Assembly (NCBI RefSeq): GCF_021347895.1
Contig: NC_067136.1
Span: 1,819,970-1,883,969 of the forward strand
From: Acanthochromis polyacanthus
Taxonomy: Eukaryota; Chordata; Actinopteri; Pomacentridae
DNA length: 64,000 nucleotides
Reading direction: 5' to 3'
Position numbers and translations under genes: made by a program. Below the pieces are notes generated by a model. It had not been told where the DNA came from and did not search any database. It worked only from the letters and a program-made list of their open reading frames with translations. This document shows, one piece after another, positions 55,501-64,000 of this stretch. Position 1 is the first letter of the stretch. Each line of letters begins with the position of its first letter.

Positions 55501-58500
55501 CGACACTTTGCTTTACGTTTCTGATGTATTCACACTCATCTTAAACTTTCTGTTCTTGTGCCGTCAAAATTTAGCTTCATTCTTTACAGTATTACCTTTT
55601 CAAAATAAAACACTTTGCACAGCTTTTCTTCAGCCACACTGTGCTTTGTACACCAAAATGTTTTCAGTCATCAGTTATCAAAAATTCCAACCGGTTTTTG
55701 TTTTATGTGCTTTCCACTGTTAAACGCTCCCGTCTGCCGTACTCTTTACAACAAATGTAGATGGAATGACTTATCGTGAAAAGTTTAACAGGTGTGACAA
55801 GATAAATGAGACATAGTGCCATTGTTAAGTATGAATCTGCAAATAAATAAATACATAAAAATTATAAATGTCAAATGTAGAGAAGTTAGAATATTTAAAT
55901 ACCTTGTTATTCATTTTAACATTTATTTGTACATGTATTCCTGCATCTATTCTGTACATACAGTTACCTTATGTTTAAAACATGAGTTTATTTATTAATA
56001 TATAATTTTAGAAAATCATTTATATTTATTTCTTCTTTTAGTAGTTATTTATATAAATGATATTTATTTGTGTATATACAGTATTTATTTTTAAGTTACT
56101 CTATTTTTCTGTTTATTGAAAAACTGTGTTTAGATATAGTGTCAGTTTATTTAAAGTATTTTAAAGCTATTTATTTTTATACAGTATCAAAAGATCGGTT
56201 TATTTAATGCATGTAAATTATTGCATTTACTGTATTTTTTATAAAACATTTTATTTCCATTTATGTTTAAAATATTTCTTGACTTACTGCATGAAAATGA
56301 CTATTTTTCTGTATATTTAGAAACATGTTTACTTATTGCTATTTATTTAAAAATATATATTTGTATATACATGAGTCACTCTTGCTATTTATATTTAAAA
56401 GCATCTATTTTCCTGCAATAATATTTATTTGAAAAACCCAAAAGATATTTATTTACTTCATACAAAAATTATTGAATAAATGATTCATGCATTGTTTCTA
56501 CATATAATACCAGTTAATTTATTTAAAAATGTGTAGAAACTAATATGTTTTCCCATATGTTTTTTTAAAAAGGCATCTATTTTCATTTTATTCCATTTAT
56601 TTATCTTCTTCTTCATGTTTTTGTGCAGTGATCGACTCGTCATCCTGAGCAGGAAGACCCGCCCACCGCCGGCTGATTGACAGCTGCTAAAATCAACACT
56701 GAGAGGAACAAAGAAAACCAGAGGGATGTAATATAGTCAGTTATTCCTGATCTCACTGTGGGTGGATGAAGACGTTCTGGACTGAAGCTGTGTCCGTCGT
56801 CTTCTCAACTCTGTCTCTTCGCCACAGAGAAAACTTCACGCTGATCGCAGCCGGATTCAGACCGGCTGGAGGGGCGGAGTAGGGCCTGGAGGACAGAAAA
56901 GAGACACATCAACTGTTTTAGTCACTTTTTCTTTTACTGCCACGTCTGTTTGGCCTTAAATTGGTTTGGTTATCTGATTTAAAGTGTTCATTTATTGAGA
57001 TTTTAATACATGAAACTGTAAAAACAGAGCAAATTGTCAGATTTCCAACTTTCAGGTGGTCTCCTGGTTTTCATCAGAATCCCTTCGTTCTCTTGCCTTT
57101 AAAACTCTCGGCCTCCCCCCTCTCACATGTGCCTGGATAAAGGACTTCCTCACCAACCGGCCCCAGGCTGTGAGACTCGGCCCCCACCTGTCCTCCACGC
57201 GGACACTGAGCACCGGCTCCCCACAAGGCTGTGTGCTGAGCCCCCTCCTGTACTGCCTCTACACCCATGACTGTCGTCCGGCCCACAACAGCAACCTCAT
57301 CGTGAAGTTTGCTGACGACACAACAGTTGTCGGACTCATCTCAGGAGAAGACGAGACAGCCTACAGAGGGGAGGTCCTGAAGTTGGCAGCTTGGTGTTCA
57401 GAAAACAACCTGGCTCTGAACACCAAGAAAACAAAGGAGATCATTGTCAACTTTAGGAAGCTCGGCACCGATCTAGCCCCCCTCTACATCAACGGTGAGT
57501 GTGTGGAGAGGGTCCACAGCTTCCGGTTCCTAGGCGTCCTCATCTCCTCCGACATCTCCTGGACGGACAACACCACGGCGATCATTAAGAAGGCGCAGCA
57601 GCGGCTACACCTCCTGAGGGTTCTCAAGAAACACAACTTGGACCCCACCCTGCTGACGACCTTCTATCGCTCGTCCATTGAGAGCCTGCTGACTTACTGC
57701 ATCACAGTGTGGTACGGCAGCTGCACCATGGCAGACAGGAAGGGGCTTCAGAGGGTTGTTAAGACAGCACAGAAAATCATCGGCTGCCCCCTCCCCTCCC
57801 TGATGGACATTTACACCTCCCGCTGCCTTAAAAGGGCAGGAAACATCATCAAGGACAACTTCCACCCTGGTTCCGACCTGTTTGTCCTGTTGCCCTCAGG
57901 AAGGCGCTACAGGTGCATCAGAACCAAAACAAACAGACTCAAAAACAGTTTCTTTCCAAAAGCCATCACCACTCTGAACTCAAACATGCACTGACATTCC
58001 AACCCTCCCTCCCAAGACTACCTCATAACCGTCTACTGTGCAATACGGACTATTCTAATGTGCAATATCACACTGACCATGCACTTTTTATCCTTTTTAA
58101 CTGTTTTAACTTATTCTTTTTTGTGATTTTTATTACATGTATCTTGCACTGATGGAGATGCTCTAAATCTCATTGTCCTTGTGTATAGTGACAATAAAAG
58201 GCATTCTATTCTAAAACTTCGCCCAAAACAAACCGTCAGCAATAAACAGATTCAACAAAAAAAAAACAACAACTCTGGGCTCTGCTGGGCCACAGTGAAG
58301 CCATGAACGACTCAGCTGAGAGTTTTAGGTTGAACAGTGTTTCCAACAGTTTAACAGCTTACGTGCCTGTATAAAGGCTACACTGTTCCTCGTCTTTGTT
58401 CAGATTCTGCTCTGTTCATGTCGACTCCTTGTCCAAGTAAAACTTTGCTTTAATTTTGTTGTTTCCAGTGTCAGTGACATCTGTGGGCAGGTTGGTTCCA

Positions 58501-60464
58501 GAGCAAATAATGAAAGAAATGCAGCTTTTGTCTTTTGTTAGGATTCCAGAATACATCTCCAGCCGTGGACGTGCCAGATTTGACATTGTTTGAAAAATGA
58601 GCTCACAGTGAGGAAAGAATGTCCATAAAGAGACAGAAATATAACTGAATAAATCAAGGACTGTAAGCAGACGTGAAATGAGCATAAACAGAAAATCAGC
58701 ACCAAGAGATACGAAACAAACACAAAGACACAACGGCTATCTGACTGAATGACAAAAACACACAAAAAACAAGAAAAACGGCGGAAGAGTTCATATTAGT
58801 TATGAAAAATCTGTGAATAAACAACAGTTTCTCACAGGATAAAAGCAGTGGTCGGTTTCATTACCGGACACAGTGAGCGTCGGTCACCACCCAGCAGCCT
58901 CCGATATAAACTCCTCCACACTGGAACTCCTGCTTCACCTCCACCCCCACCTGCCACTGGATCTGAGTCTGCACAGAAAAACACATCAGTTTCTGCTTCC
59001 ATCGACGGGTTTCAGTAAAAAAAAAGAGAGAAAAGAACAACATACATGAAGCTAAAATTCATCAAATCATCACGTTTTTCTCTGATTTGAGTTTTTGCTT
59101 GCCTGTGGTCAGCTGACATTTATCTGACAGATCAATCTGTCAGACACTTTGTGAGATTAAATTTAGTCACAAAAGTGCCACATTCAGCAAGTTTTTCAAG
59201 CATTTAGATTTAATGGAGCAATAATCAGAAAATATTAACGACAAAAACTTGAAACTTTCACTGTTACTTCTCTATAAATATTAAACTTGGAGGGATAAAA
59301 AGAAAACTGTGTGAAAACTGGTTGTAATAAAATGTGGTTAAAGCCACTGACCGGGTGAGTCGGCCGTCCTCCCACCACCCTCCTGAAGCGTCCTCTTCCT
59401 CCCTCCTCCTCATCATCCCTGACTCTGGTCACTTTAGGAACTCCACACTTCAGCCTGGACTCCAGGTGTGCTCTGGCCGCCTTCGTTTCTACACAAAAAT
59501 AAGAATTTGAACTACAAACACTTTTATTTTCTTACAAAAATCACATTAGCTGTCACCTGCAGCATTTATTTTTCAGTCGTTGTTCAGCGACAATCAGCCA
59601 AACAGACAAACTTCTGTATCAGTGTGTCCGAATATTCTGAAAATATGTATGTAAATATATGTTAAATATATCTGAAAGTATATGTTAAATACACATGTAA
59701 ATTTAGATTAAATACAAATAAAGCATGCTTTAAATGCTTATAAAAATGTAATCTAATACTTTACTGTGATAATCAGCCTAACAGACAAACTTTTGTATCA
59801 GTCTCTGACACAGTGACACAACACTGCCACCTTCAGGCCAAATAGTGAAATTCAACACTGATCTATATGTAAAAATATGTAAAATATATATTAAAGCATA
59901 CATTAAATAGATCTGAAAAAGTGCATTAAACACTTTTTAAAGTGTACATTCAATTTATATAAAAGCTTGCATTCAATATGTATGAAAACATAAAATCTGT
60001 ATGAAAACAAACTTTAAACACATATATGAATGAATGAATTTTTTATTATTGTGTCTTACAAACATTCAGTATGCCCAGCCCTAACATGGGCTTATAAGAC
60101 ACCAAAATAAACACCAATATATAAGTGGAATGTGAATATTCATTATGTAAAAAATGTGTTGAATACGTATTACGGCATACATTAAATAAATATGAAAATG
60201 TACATTAAATACATTTTCAGGCTTATGTAAAATCTGTATGAAAACAAATTTTTAAAATGATAAAATTGATATAAGCACAAACAGGAATATTCATTAAAAA
60301 TATACGTAAATATATTTAAAAGTGGTTAAAATACATTTGTTAAATACATATGTAAATTTGTTAAATACATATAAATATATGCTATATCTATAGTAAAATA
60401 AATGTTACATATGTATGTAAATATATGTTATATAGTTATATATGTGTGTATATATATATATATA

Positions 60465-60510
<46 letters not shown>

Positions 60511-60534
60511 TATATATGTGTGTATATATATATA

Positions 60535-60586
<52 letters not shown>

Positions 60587-62749
60587 TATATATGTATGCA
60601 TTAAATATGTATGTTTATATATATGTTAAATATACTATGTATCTATATAATAGTTTGCTAGCTAACATTTGAATGTGTTACTAAATACATGAATATTTAA
60701 AGTACATGTAGATATATTTACATACCACTTTTAGGAGAGATGTACTCTGGAAAAACACACGAAGAACAAAATATGTGAGCAGATACGTTACCATAGCAAC
60801 AATACAGTATGACATGGCAGCGATACGACACCGTGGTTACCTGTGAGAGGAGGGAGTGATGGCAGAGGCCCTGTGGGGTAGAAAACATGAGACTTCAGCT
60901 GGGATCCTGTTTGTTTACCTGTGATCAGCTGATGTTTACCTGTGATCAGCTGATGTTTACCTGTGATCAGCTGATGTTTACCTGTGATCAGCTGGTGTTT
61001 ACCTGTGATCAGCTGGTGTTTGCTTGTGATCAGCTGATGTTTACCTGTGATCAGCTGGTGTTTACCTGTGATCAGCTGATGTTTACCTGTGATCAGCTGA
61101 TGTTTACCTGTGATCAGCTGATGTTTACCTGTGATCAGCTGATGTTTAACTGTGATCAGCTGATGTTTACCTGTGATCAGCTGGTGTTTACCTGTGATCA
61201 GCTGGTGTTTGCTTGTGATCAGCTGATGTTTACCTGTGATCAGCTGATGTTTACCTGTGATCAGCTGGTGTTTGCTTGTGATCAGCTGATGTTTACCTGT
61301 GATCAGCTGATGTTTACCTGTGATCAGCTTATGTTTACCTGTGATCAGCTGATGTTTACCTGTGATCAGCTGGTGTTTGCTTGTGATCAGCTGATGTTTA
61401 CCTGTGATCAGCTGATGTTTACCTGTGATCAGCTGGGATTCGTCCTCTCCTCTCAGACAGTCCACCTGGCCGTCGCCCAGCCTCTCTCTGTGCAGACACA
61501 CACCTGAGCTGCAGAGGAACGCTCCGTTCCTGCATCCTGGAGGCACCAGATGTTGAAGGAGATGTTGGAATGAGCATCACGTTATAATGGGATCATTAAA
61601 CAGGTTTCTGTCCAACCATGCAAGTCATTATTGACATGTTCTTTAAACACGTATGAAAACATTTATTCAGAACACGTGAAAATGTACACTGGATGCGTGT
61701 TGAAGTGTGTACATGGTGTGTATTTGTGTGTTACCTCGGCAGCACATCTCGTCACTGCGGTCACCACAGTCGTCAACACCATCACACGTCTGATTGATGG
61801 ACACACACTTCCTGTTTACACACCTGAAGTCGCACTCCTCACCTGAAACACACCACAGTTACCGTTGTGTTACCAAGGTTAACTCAGTAACACAACAGTG
61901 CGACACATCTGAGGCGGTTCGGCACTGACCTGCCAGCTGATCACAGGTTACCGTGGCGACCTTCCCGCCGTCCACCCTGACACTGTCATAGATGTCACAC
62001 TCAGCCAGCGAGTTCTCGTAACCTTGACAACGGATGCTGACACATTTTACTGGCTGGTTGTCGGTCTGCAGGGCGACGTACGGAAGAGAACCGGTGGAGG
62101 CAGCGCCGCTGTTACACAACAACAATACACAACATAACAACAACATAACAACAACACAAGACAACACACAACAACGATACACAACAATACAACACAGCAA
62201 CATCTGTCTGTTGGTATTTAATAAGTGTTTATGCCTTCAGCACTGCTGGTTCTAATTCTTGAGCCTAGTTCTGGACCTGGTTCTAGTCCTGGACCTGGTT
62301 CTAGTCTTGGACATGGTTCTAGTCTTGGACCTGGTTCATGTTCTGGGCCTGGTTTTAGTTATGATCTGGTTCTAGTTCTAGAAGCAGAACTCTCCTGGAT
62401 GAGACATAAAGGAACATTAGTCTGTTCTTACAGCAGGTGTCCGTTGTCCTTACAGGCCACGTTGGCAGCAGCCATATCCCACAGCTGTTCACACACCAGC
62501 AGCTCCTCCCCAGAACTCCCAGTGTTCCCAGTGCTCCCAGTGCTGGGGATAAAGAGCCTGACTACTCCGGTGTTCTGCTCGATGGAAGTTCTGAACTTTG
62601 TCTGATGGTCTGAAGTGAGAGGAGACCAGCGTTAGCTCTAGAAGATCCAGCAGTGGTTCGGTCTGTTCACGGTTTGAGGACCAACCTGAGCAGTTTCCTC
62701 CAAAGTGGGACATGACGGGTTTCCTGGTCAGACAGGAAGTAGCCATCGC
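52463..62749 (-). CDS. cfi: Complement factor I paralogue, copy 2 (catalytic residues replaced; 5' end outside)
   Basis: Fourteen exons are visible, in transcript order: 62686-62749, 62432-62609, 61930-62108, 61735-61842, 61423-61536, 60841-60870, 60726-60746, 59352-59488, 58865-58968, 56757-56885, 55233-55411, 53575-53676, 53353-53501 and 52463-52531. All are in frame with GT/AG sites and parallel copy 1 exon by exon (six have identical lengths among the protease and LDLa1 exons). They encode the end of FIMAC, SRCR, LDLa1, LDLa2, linker, activation region ([10 protein letters not shown]) and protease domain. The His is kept (TDAHC), but ENDIAL is ENAIAL and GDSGGP is GDNGGP, so catalytic Asp is Ala and catalytic Ser is Asn. 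The S1-pocket Asp remains. An enzymatically dead but folded, secreted factor I-like protein is the simplest reading. FIMAC main, stalk and signal exons should lie beyond 64000. Confidence 0.93.
52600..53340. repeat. Intronic interspersed repeat, two diverged units
   Basis: GATTCATCCTCTGGGGAACATGAAC-like phrases occur at about 53080 and 53225, with an older one at 52940, each followed by a TCACTGAAAACCAC-type phrase. This resembles a repeat I recall as common in fish; the family is unknown to me. Confidence 0.5.
53353..53501 (-). CDS. cfi: cfi copy 2 exon with Asn in place of the catalytic serine
   Basis: It encodes [20 protein letters not shown] then [15 protein letters not shown]. The codon at the nucleophile position is AAC, one transition from AGC. 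The S1 Asp (VDAC), the oxyanion-region glycines and both splice sites are intact. 149 bp as in copy 1. Confidence 0.95.
53575..53676 (-). CDS. cfi: cfi copy 2 protease exon
   Basis: [20 protein letters not shown] then [13 protein letters not shown]; 102 bp as in copy 1. Donor GTCAGT. Confidence 0.92.
53690..53830. repeat. Short minisatellite, CATCATAGAACATCACAGAA-type units
   Basis: About six or seven imperfect units of 18-23 bp beside the acceptor of the preceding exon. Confidence 0.8.
53848..54953 (-). mobile_element. Decayed Tc1/mariner-type transposon
   Basis: The ends TAGTGCTGCGAAAAAGTAAT (left) and, inverted, CAGTGCTGTGGAAAAGTATT (right) are flanked by TA on both sides. The interior resembles a fish Tc1 transposase read on the minus strand, with many breaks. 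Confidence 0.8.
55233..55411 (-). CDS. cfi: cfi copy 2 exon with Ala in place of the catalytic aspartate
   Basis: It encodes [20 protein letters not shown] then [20 protein letters not shown] [16 protein letters not shown] and TISGWGR. The family motif NDIAL reads NAIAL (codon GCC for GAC/GAT, a single A-to-C change). 179 bp, one codon longer than copy 1. Confidence 0.95.
55412..56756. other. AT-rich cfi copy 2 intron
   Basis: TTTATTTA-rich from about 55820 to 56600; no transposon ends or exons recognised. Confidence 0.6.
56757..56885 (-). CDS. cfi: cfi copy 2 protease exon
   Basis: [20 protein letters not shown] then [20 protein letters not shown] and HP. It is 24 bp longer than the copy 1 exon, adding eight residues (an Ala/Pro-rich loop) before SVKFS. 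Confidence 0.9.
57052..58216 (+). mobile_element. 5'-truncated non-LTR retrotransposon with long open RT fragment
   Basis: The plus-strand frame 57056-57994 (312 codons, no break) carries [31 protein letters not shown] (motif C FADD), [28 protein letters not shown] and the C-terminal [20 protein letters not shown]. The 3' end reads GTGACAATAAAAGGCATTCT ATTCTA, a typical LINE tail with built-in repeat. I recognise the sequence as a common fish LINE of the Jockey/CR1 superfamily (Rex1-like), clade uncertain. GC-rich compared with its AT-rich host intron. Confidence 0.85.
58217..58864. other. cfi copy 2 intron, nothing recognised
   Basis: Ordinary intronic sequence; short A-rich words near 58730-58780 resemble the ACACAAAG arrays at 4-9 kb. 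Confidence 0.5.
58865..58968 (-). CDS. cfi: cfi copy 2 histidine exon
   Basis: [20 protein letters not shown] then [14 protein letters not shown]. The catalytic His is kept, but the first Ala of TAAHC is Asp. 104 bp as in copy 1. Confidence 0.94.
59352..59488 (-). CDS. cfi: cfi copy 2 activation-site exon
   Basis: [20 protein letters not shown] then an acidic-basic stretch [26 protein letters not shown] before VVGG keeps a furin-like processing site. 137 bp as in copy 1. Confidence 0.93.
59640..60720. repeat. Degenerate ATGTAAATATATGTTAAATA repeat and TA/TG microsatellite
   Basis: Words of the type TAAATATATGTTAAATACAT recur over a 1-kb intron; (TA)n/(TG)n dinucleotide runs at about 60440-60595 could form hairpins. 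Confidence 0.8.
60726..60870 (-). CDS. cfi: cfi copy 2 two short linker exons
   Basis: 60841-60870 (30 bp, PLPSLPPLT) and 60726-60746 (21 bp, YISPKS with split Glu codons). The 21-bp exon has the same length and phase as in copy 1. Confidence 0.78.
60905..61440. repeat. 21-bp minisatellite made of a 5' splice site
   Basis: About 25 copies; on the minus strand each reads CAGCTGATCACAGGTAAACA plus T. The first unit is the 3' end of the LDLa2 exon (QLIT) plus its donor CAG/GTAAAC. Variants change GTAAAC to GCAAAC in several units (TTTGCTTGTG on plus), removing the GT, and one has GTTAAC. Read through, the array stays open as QLITGKH repeats. Confidence 0.95.
61423..61536 (-). CDS. cfi: cfi copy 2 LDLa2 exon
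   Basis: [20 protein letters not shown] then [17 protein letters not shown], ending at the first of many consecutive GTAAAC donors. Any other donor of the array with an intact GT would add a multiple of seven codons without changing phase. Confidence 0.88.
61735..61842 (-). CDS. cfi: cfi copy 2 LDLa1 exon
   Basis: [20 protein letters not shown] then [15 protein letters not shown]; 108 bp as in copy 1. Confidence 0.93.
61930..62108 (-). CDS. cfi: cfi copy 2 SRCR exon, second half
   Basis: [20 protein letters not shown] then [20 protein letters not shown] and [12 protein letters not shown]. Donor GTCAGT. Confidence 0.92.
62255..62375. repeat. Short minisatellite GGACCTGGTTCTAGTCTT
   Basis: About six units of roughly 18-21 bp in the intron between the SRCR exons. 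Confidence 0.8.
62432..62609 (-). CDS. cfi: cfi copy 2 SRCR exon, first half
   Basis: Using the acceptor CTCTCACTTCAG it reads [20 protein letters not shown], a Ser/Thr/Gly repeat ([12 protein letters not shown]), then [20 protein letters not shown]. The nearer acceptor ACCATCAG would break the frame. Donor GTAAGA. Confidence 0.88.
62686..62749 (-). CDS. cfi: cfi copy 2 end of FIMAC
   Basis: [20 protein letters not shown] and S; 64 bp as in copy 1. The next upstream exon is expected beyond the window. Confidence 0.9.
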
Positions 62750-62824
62750 CTGCAGGACAAACCATCTTCAGACACTTCTTATAGAACAACACTTTACCAA
62801 GGAAGTTCATGTTTGAGTTGTAAG

Positions 62825-64000
62825 CGGTTAACTAGTGGTGGTTAGCTGGTTGTGGTTAGCTGGTTGTGGTTAGCCTGGTTGTGGTTAGCTGGTGGTGGTT
62901 AGCCTGGTTGTGGTTAGCTGGTGGTGGTTAGCTGGTGGTGGTTAGCCTGGTTGTGGTTAGCTGGTTGTGGTTAGCTGGTGGTGGTTAGCCTGGTTGTGGT
63001 TAGCTGGTTGTGGTTAGCTGGTGGTGTTTAGCTGGTTGTGGTTAGCTGGTGGTGGTTAGCCTGGTTGTGGTTAGCTGGTTGTGGTTAGCTGGTGGTGGTT
63101 AGCCTGGTTGTGGTTAGCTGGTTGTGGTTAGCTGGTGGTGTTTAGCTGGTTGTGGTTAGCTGGTGGTGGTTAGCCTGGTTGTGGTTAGCTGGTTGTGGTT
63201 AGCTGGTGGTGTTTAGCTGGTTGTGGTTAGCTGGTGGTGGTTAGCCTGGTTGTGGTTAGTTGGTGGTGGTTAGCTGGTTGTGGTTAGCTGGTGGTGTTTA
63301 GATGGTGGTCTTTAGCTGGTGGTGGTTAGTTGGTTGTGGTTAGCCTGGTTGTGGTTAGCTGGTTGTGGTTAGCTGGTGGTGGTTAGCTGGTGGTGGTTAG
63401 CCTGGTTGTGGTTAGCTGGTTGTGGTTAGCTGGTGGTGGTTAGCTGGTGGTGGTTAGCCTGGTTGTGGTTAGCTGGTTGTGGTTAGCTGGTGGTGGTTAG
63501 CCTGGTTGTGGTTAGCTGGTGGTGGTTAGCCTGGTTGTGGTGAGCTGGTTGTGGTTAGCTGGTGGTGTTTAGCTGGTTGTGGTTAGCTGGTTGTGGTTAG
63601 CTGGTTGTGGTTAGCTGGTGGTGTTTAGCTGGTTGTGGTTAGCTGGTGGTGGTTAGCCTGGTTGTGGTTAGCTGGTGGTGGTTAGCCTGGTTGTGGTTAG
63701 CTGGTTGTGGTTAGCTGGTGGTGGTTAGCCTGGTTGTGGTTAGCTGGTTGTGGTTAGCTGGTGGTGGTTAGCCTGGTTGTGGTTAGCTGGTTGTGGTTAG
63801 CTGGTGGTGGTTAGCCTGGTTGTGGTTAGCCTGGTTGTGGTTAGCTGGTTGTGGTTAGCTGGTGGTGGTTAGCTGGTGGTGGTTAGCCTGGTTGTGGTTA
63901 GCTGGTTGTGGTTAGCTGGTGGTGGTTAGCTGGTGGTGGTTAGCCTGGTTGTGGTTAGCTGGTTGTGGTTAGCTGGTGGTGGTTAGCCTGGTTGTGGTTA
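62825..64000. repeat. 14-15-bp minisatellite running off the window end
   Basis: More than 80 copies of GGTTAGCTGGTTGT and GGTTAGCCTGGTTGT-type units in the cfi copy 2 intron before the FIMAC exon. Larger blocks (for example the order of GCTGGTTGT, GCTGGTGGT and GCCTGGTTGT) repeat, indicating higher-order structure. Confidence 0.95.

Noticed and set aside
60402..60672. Tyr/Ile/Cys-rich small open frames
   Set aside because: TA/TG microsatellite translated in several frames.
60788..61546. 252-codon frame as a novel repeat protein
   Set aside because: Only its first 38 codons or so are the real LDLa2 exon; the rest is the splice-donor minisatellite. Translation of the repeats would need alternative donor use, recorded as a finding.
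62432..62601. SRCR exon of copy 2 starting at the nearer acceptor ACCATCAG
   Set aside because: The phase would not match the preceding 64-bp exon; the acceptor 8 bp upstream restores frame.

Overview
This is a teleost (ray-finned fish) nuclear genomic window. The evidence is intron-split vertebrate genes, fish-type Tc1/mariner, hAT and L2/Rex-like elements, a tRNA-like SINE family and a very high load of minisatellites. Genes were identified by matching translated exons to family motifs; no search was run.

Layout. (1) About 0.8-2.7 kb, minus strand: 5' part of a dickkopf-family gene (5'UTR exon, signal-peptide exon and the N-terminal cysteine-rich exon, which is split over three reading frames). 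(2) About 4-9.6 kb: degenerate A-rich/T-rich arrays that switch strand around a promoter-like ZNF143/ETS site pair. (3) 10.98-12.62 kb: an intact Tc1 transposon. (4) 13.4-19.1 kb: low-complexity sequence, then a 3.8-kb array of a 21-bp unit and a second, unrelated 21-bp array. (5) 19.8-24.2 kb, plus strand: mcub, the regulatory paralogue of the mitochondrial calcium uniporter, with seven consecutive in-frame exons. (6) 24.5-25.5 kb: a THAP-bearing DNA transposon remnant. (7) 26.7-45.7 kb, minus strand: a complete 17-exon complement factor I gene (signal peptide, Pro/Ser/Thr-rich region, FIMAC, SRCR, two LDLa, serine protease; 663 codons plus stop when joined), its introns filled with a Tc1 remnant, an RLE-type LINE remnant, a hAT element, a SINE and several minisatellites. 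(8) 45.8-52.4 kb: GAAnnTTC-rich sequence and an L2-type LINE split by a clean DNA-transposon insertion. (9) 52.4 kb to the window end, minus strand: a second, tandem factor I gene (14 in-frame exons visible; 5' end outside).

The main result is that the second factor I copy keeps an open frame, good splice sites, its activation cleavage motif, catalytic His and S1-pocket Asp, but the catalytic Asp is Ala and the catalytic Ser is Asn. It therefore looks like a tandem pseudoprotease paralogue beside an intact protease. In the same gene, the 5' splice site of the LDLa2 exon has been amplified into about 25 phase-preserving copies. A recurring theme is minisatellites seeded by functional sequence: splice junctions (mcub exon 5, cfi2 LDLa2), a Tc1 transposase motif and an L2-like reverse transcriptase YADD motif.

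How the genes relate. mcub and cfi copy 1 are convergent, and the two factor I copies are head-to-tail on the minus strand. Factor I is a secreted complement regulator that cleaves C3b/C4b with cofactors. The dickkopf, mcub and cfi neighbourhood matches the human 4q25 arrangement as I remember it (established knowledge, not checked).
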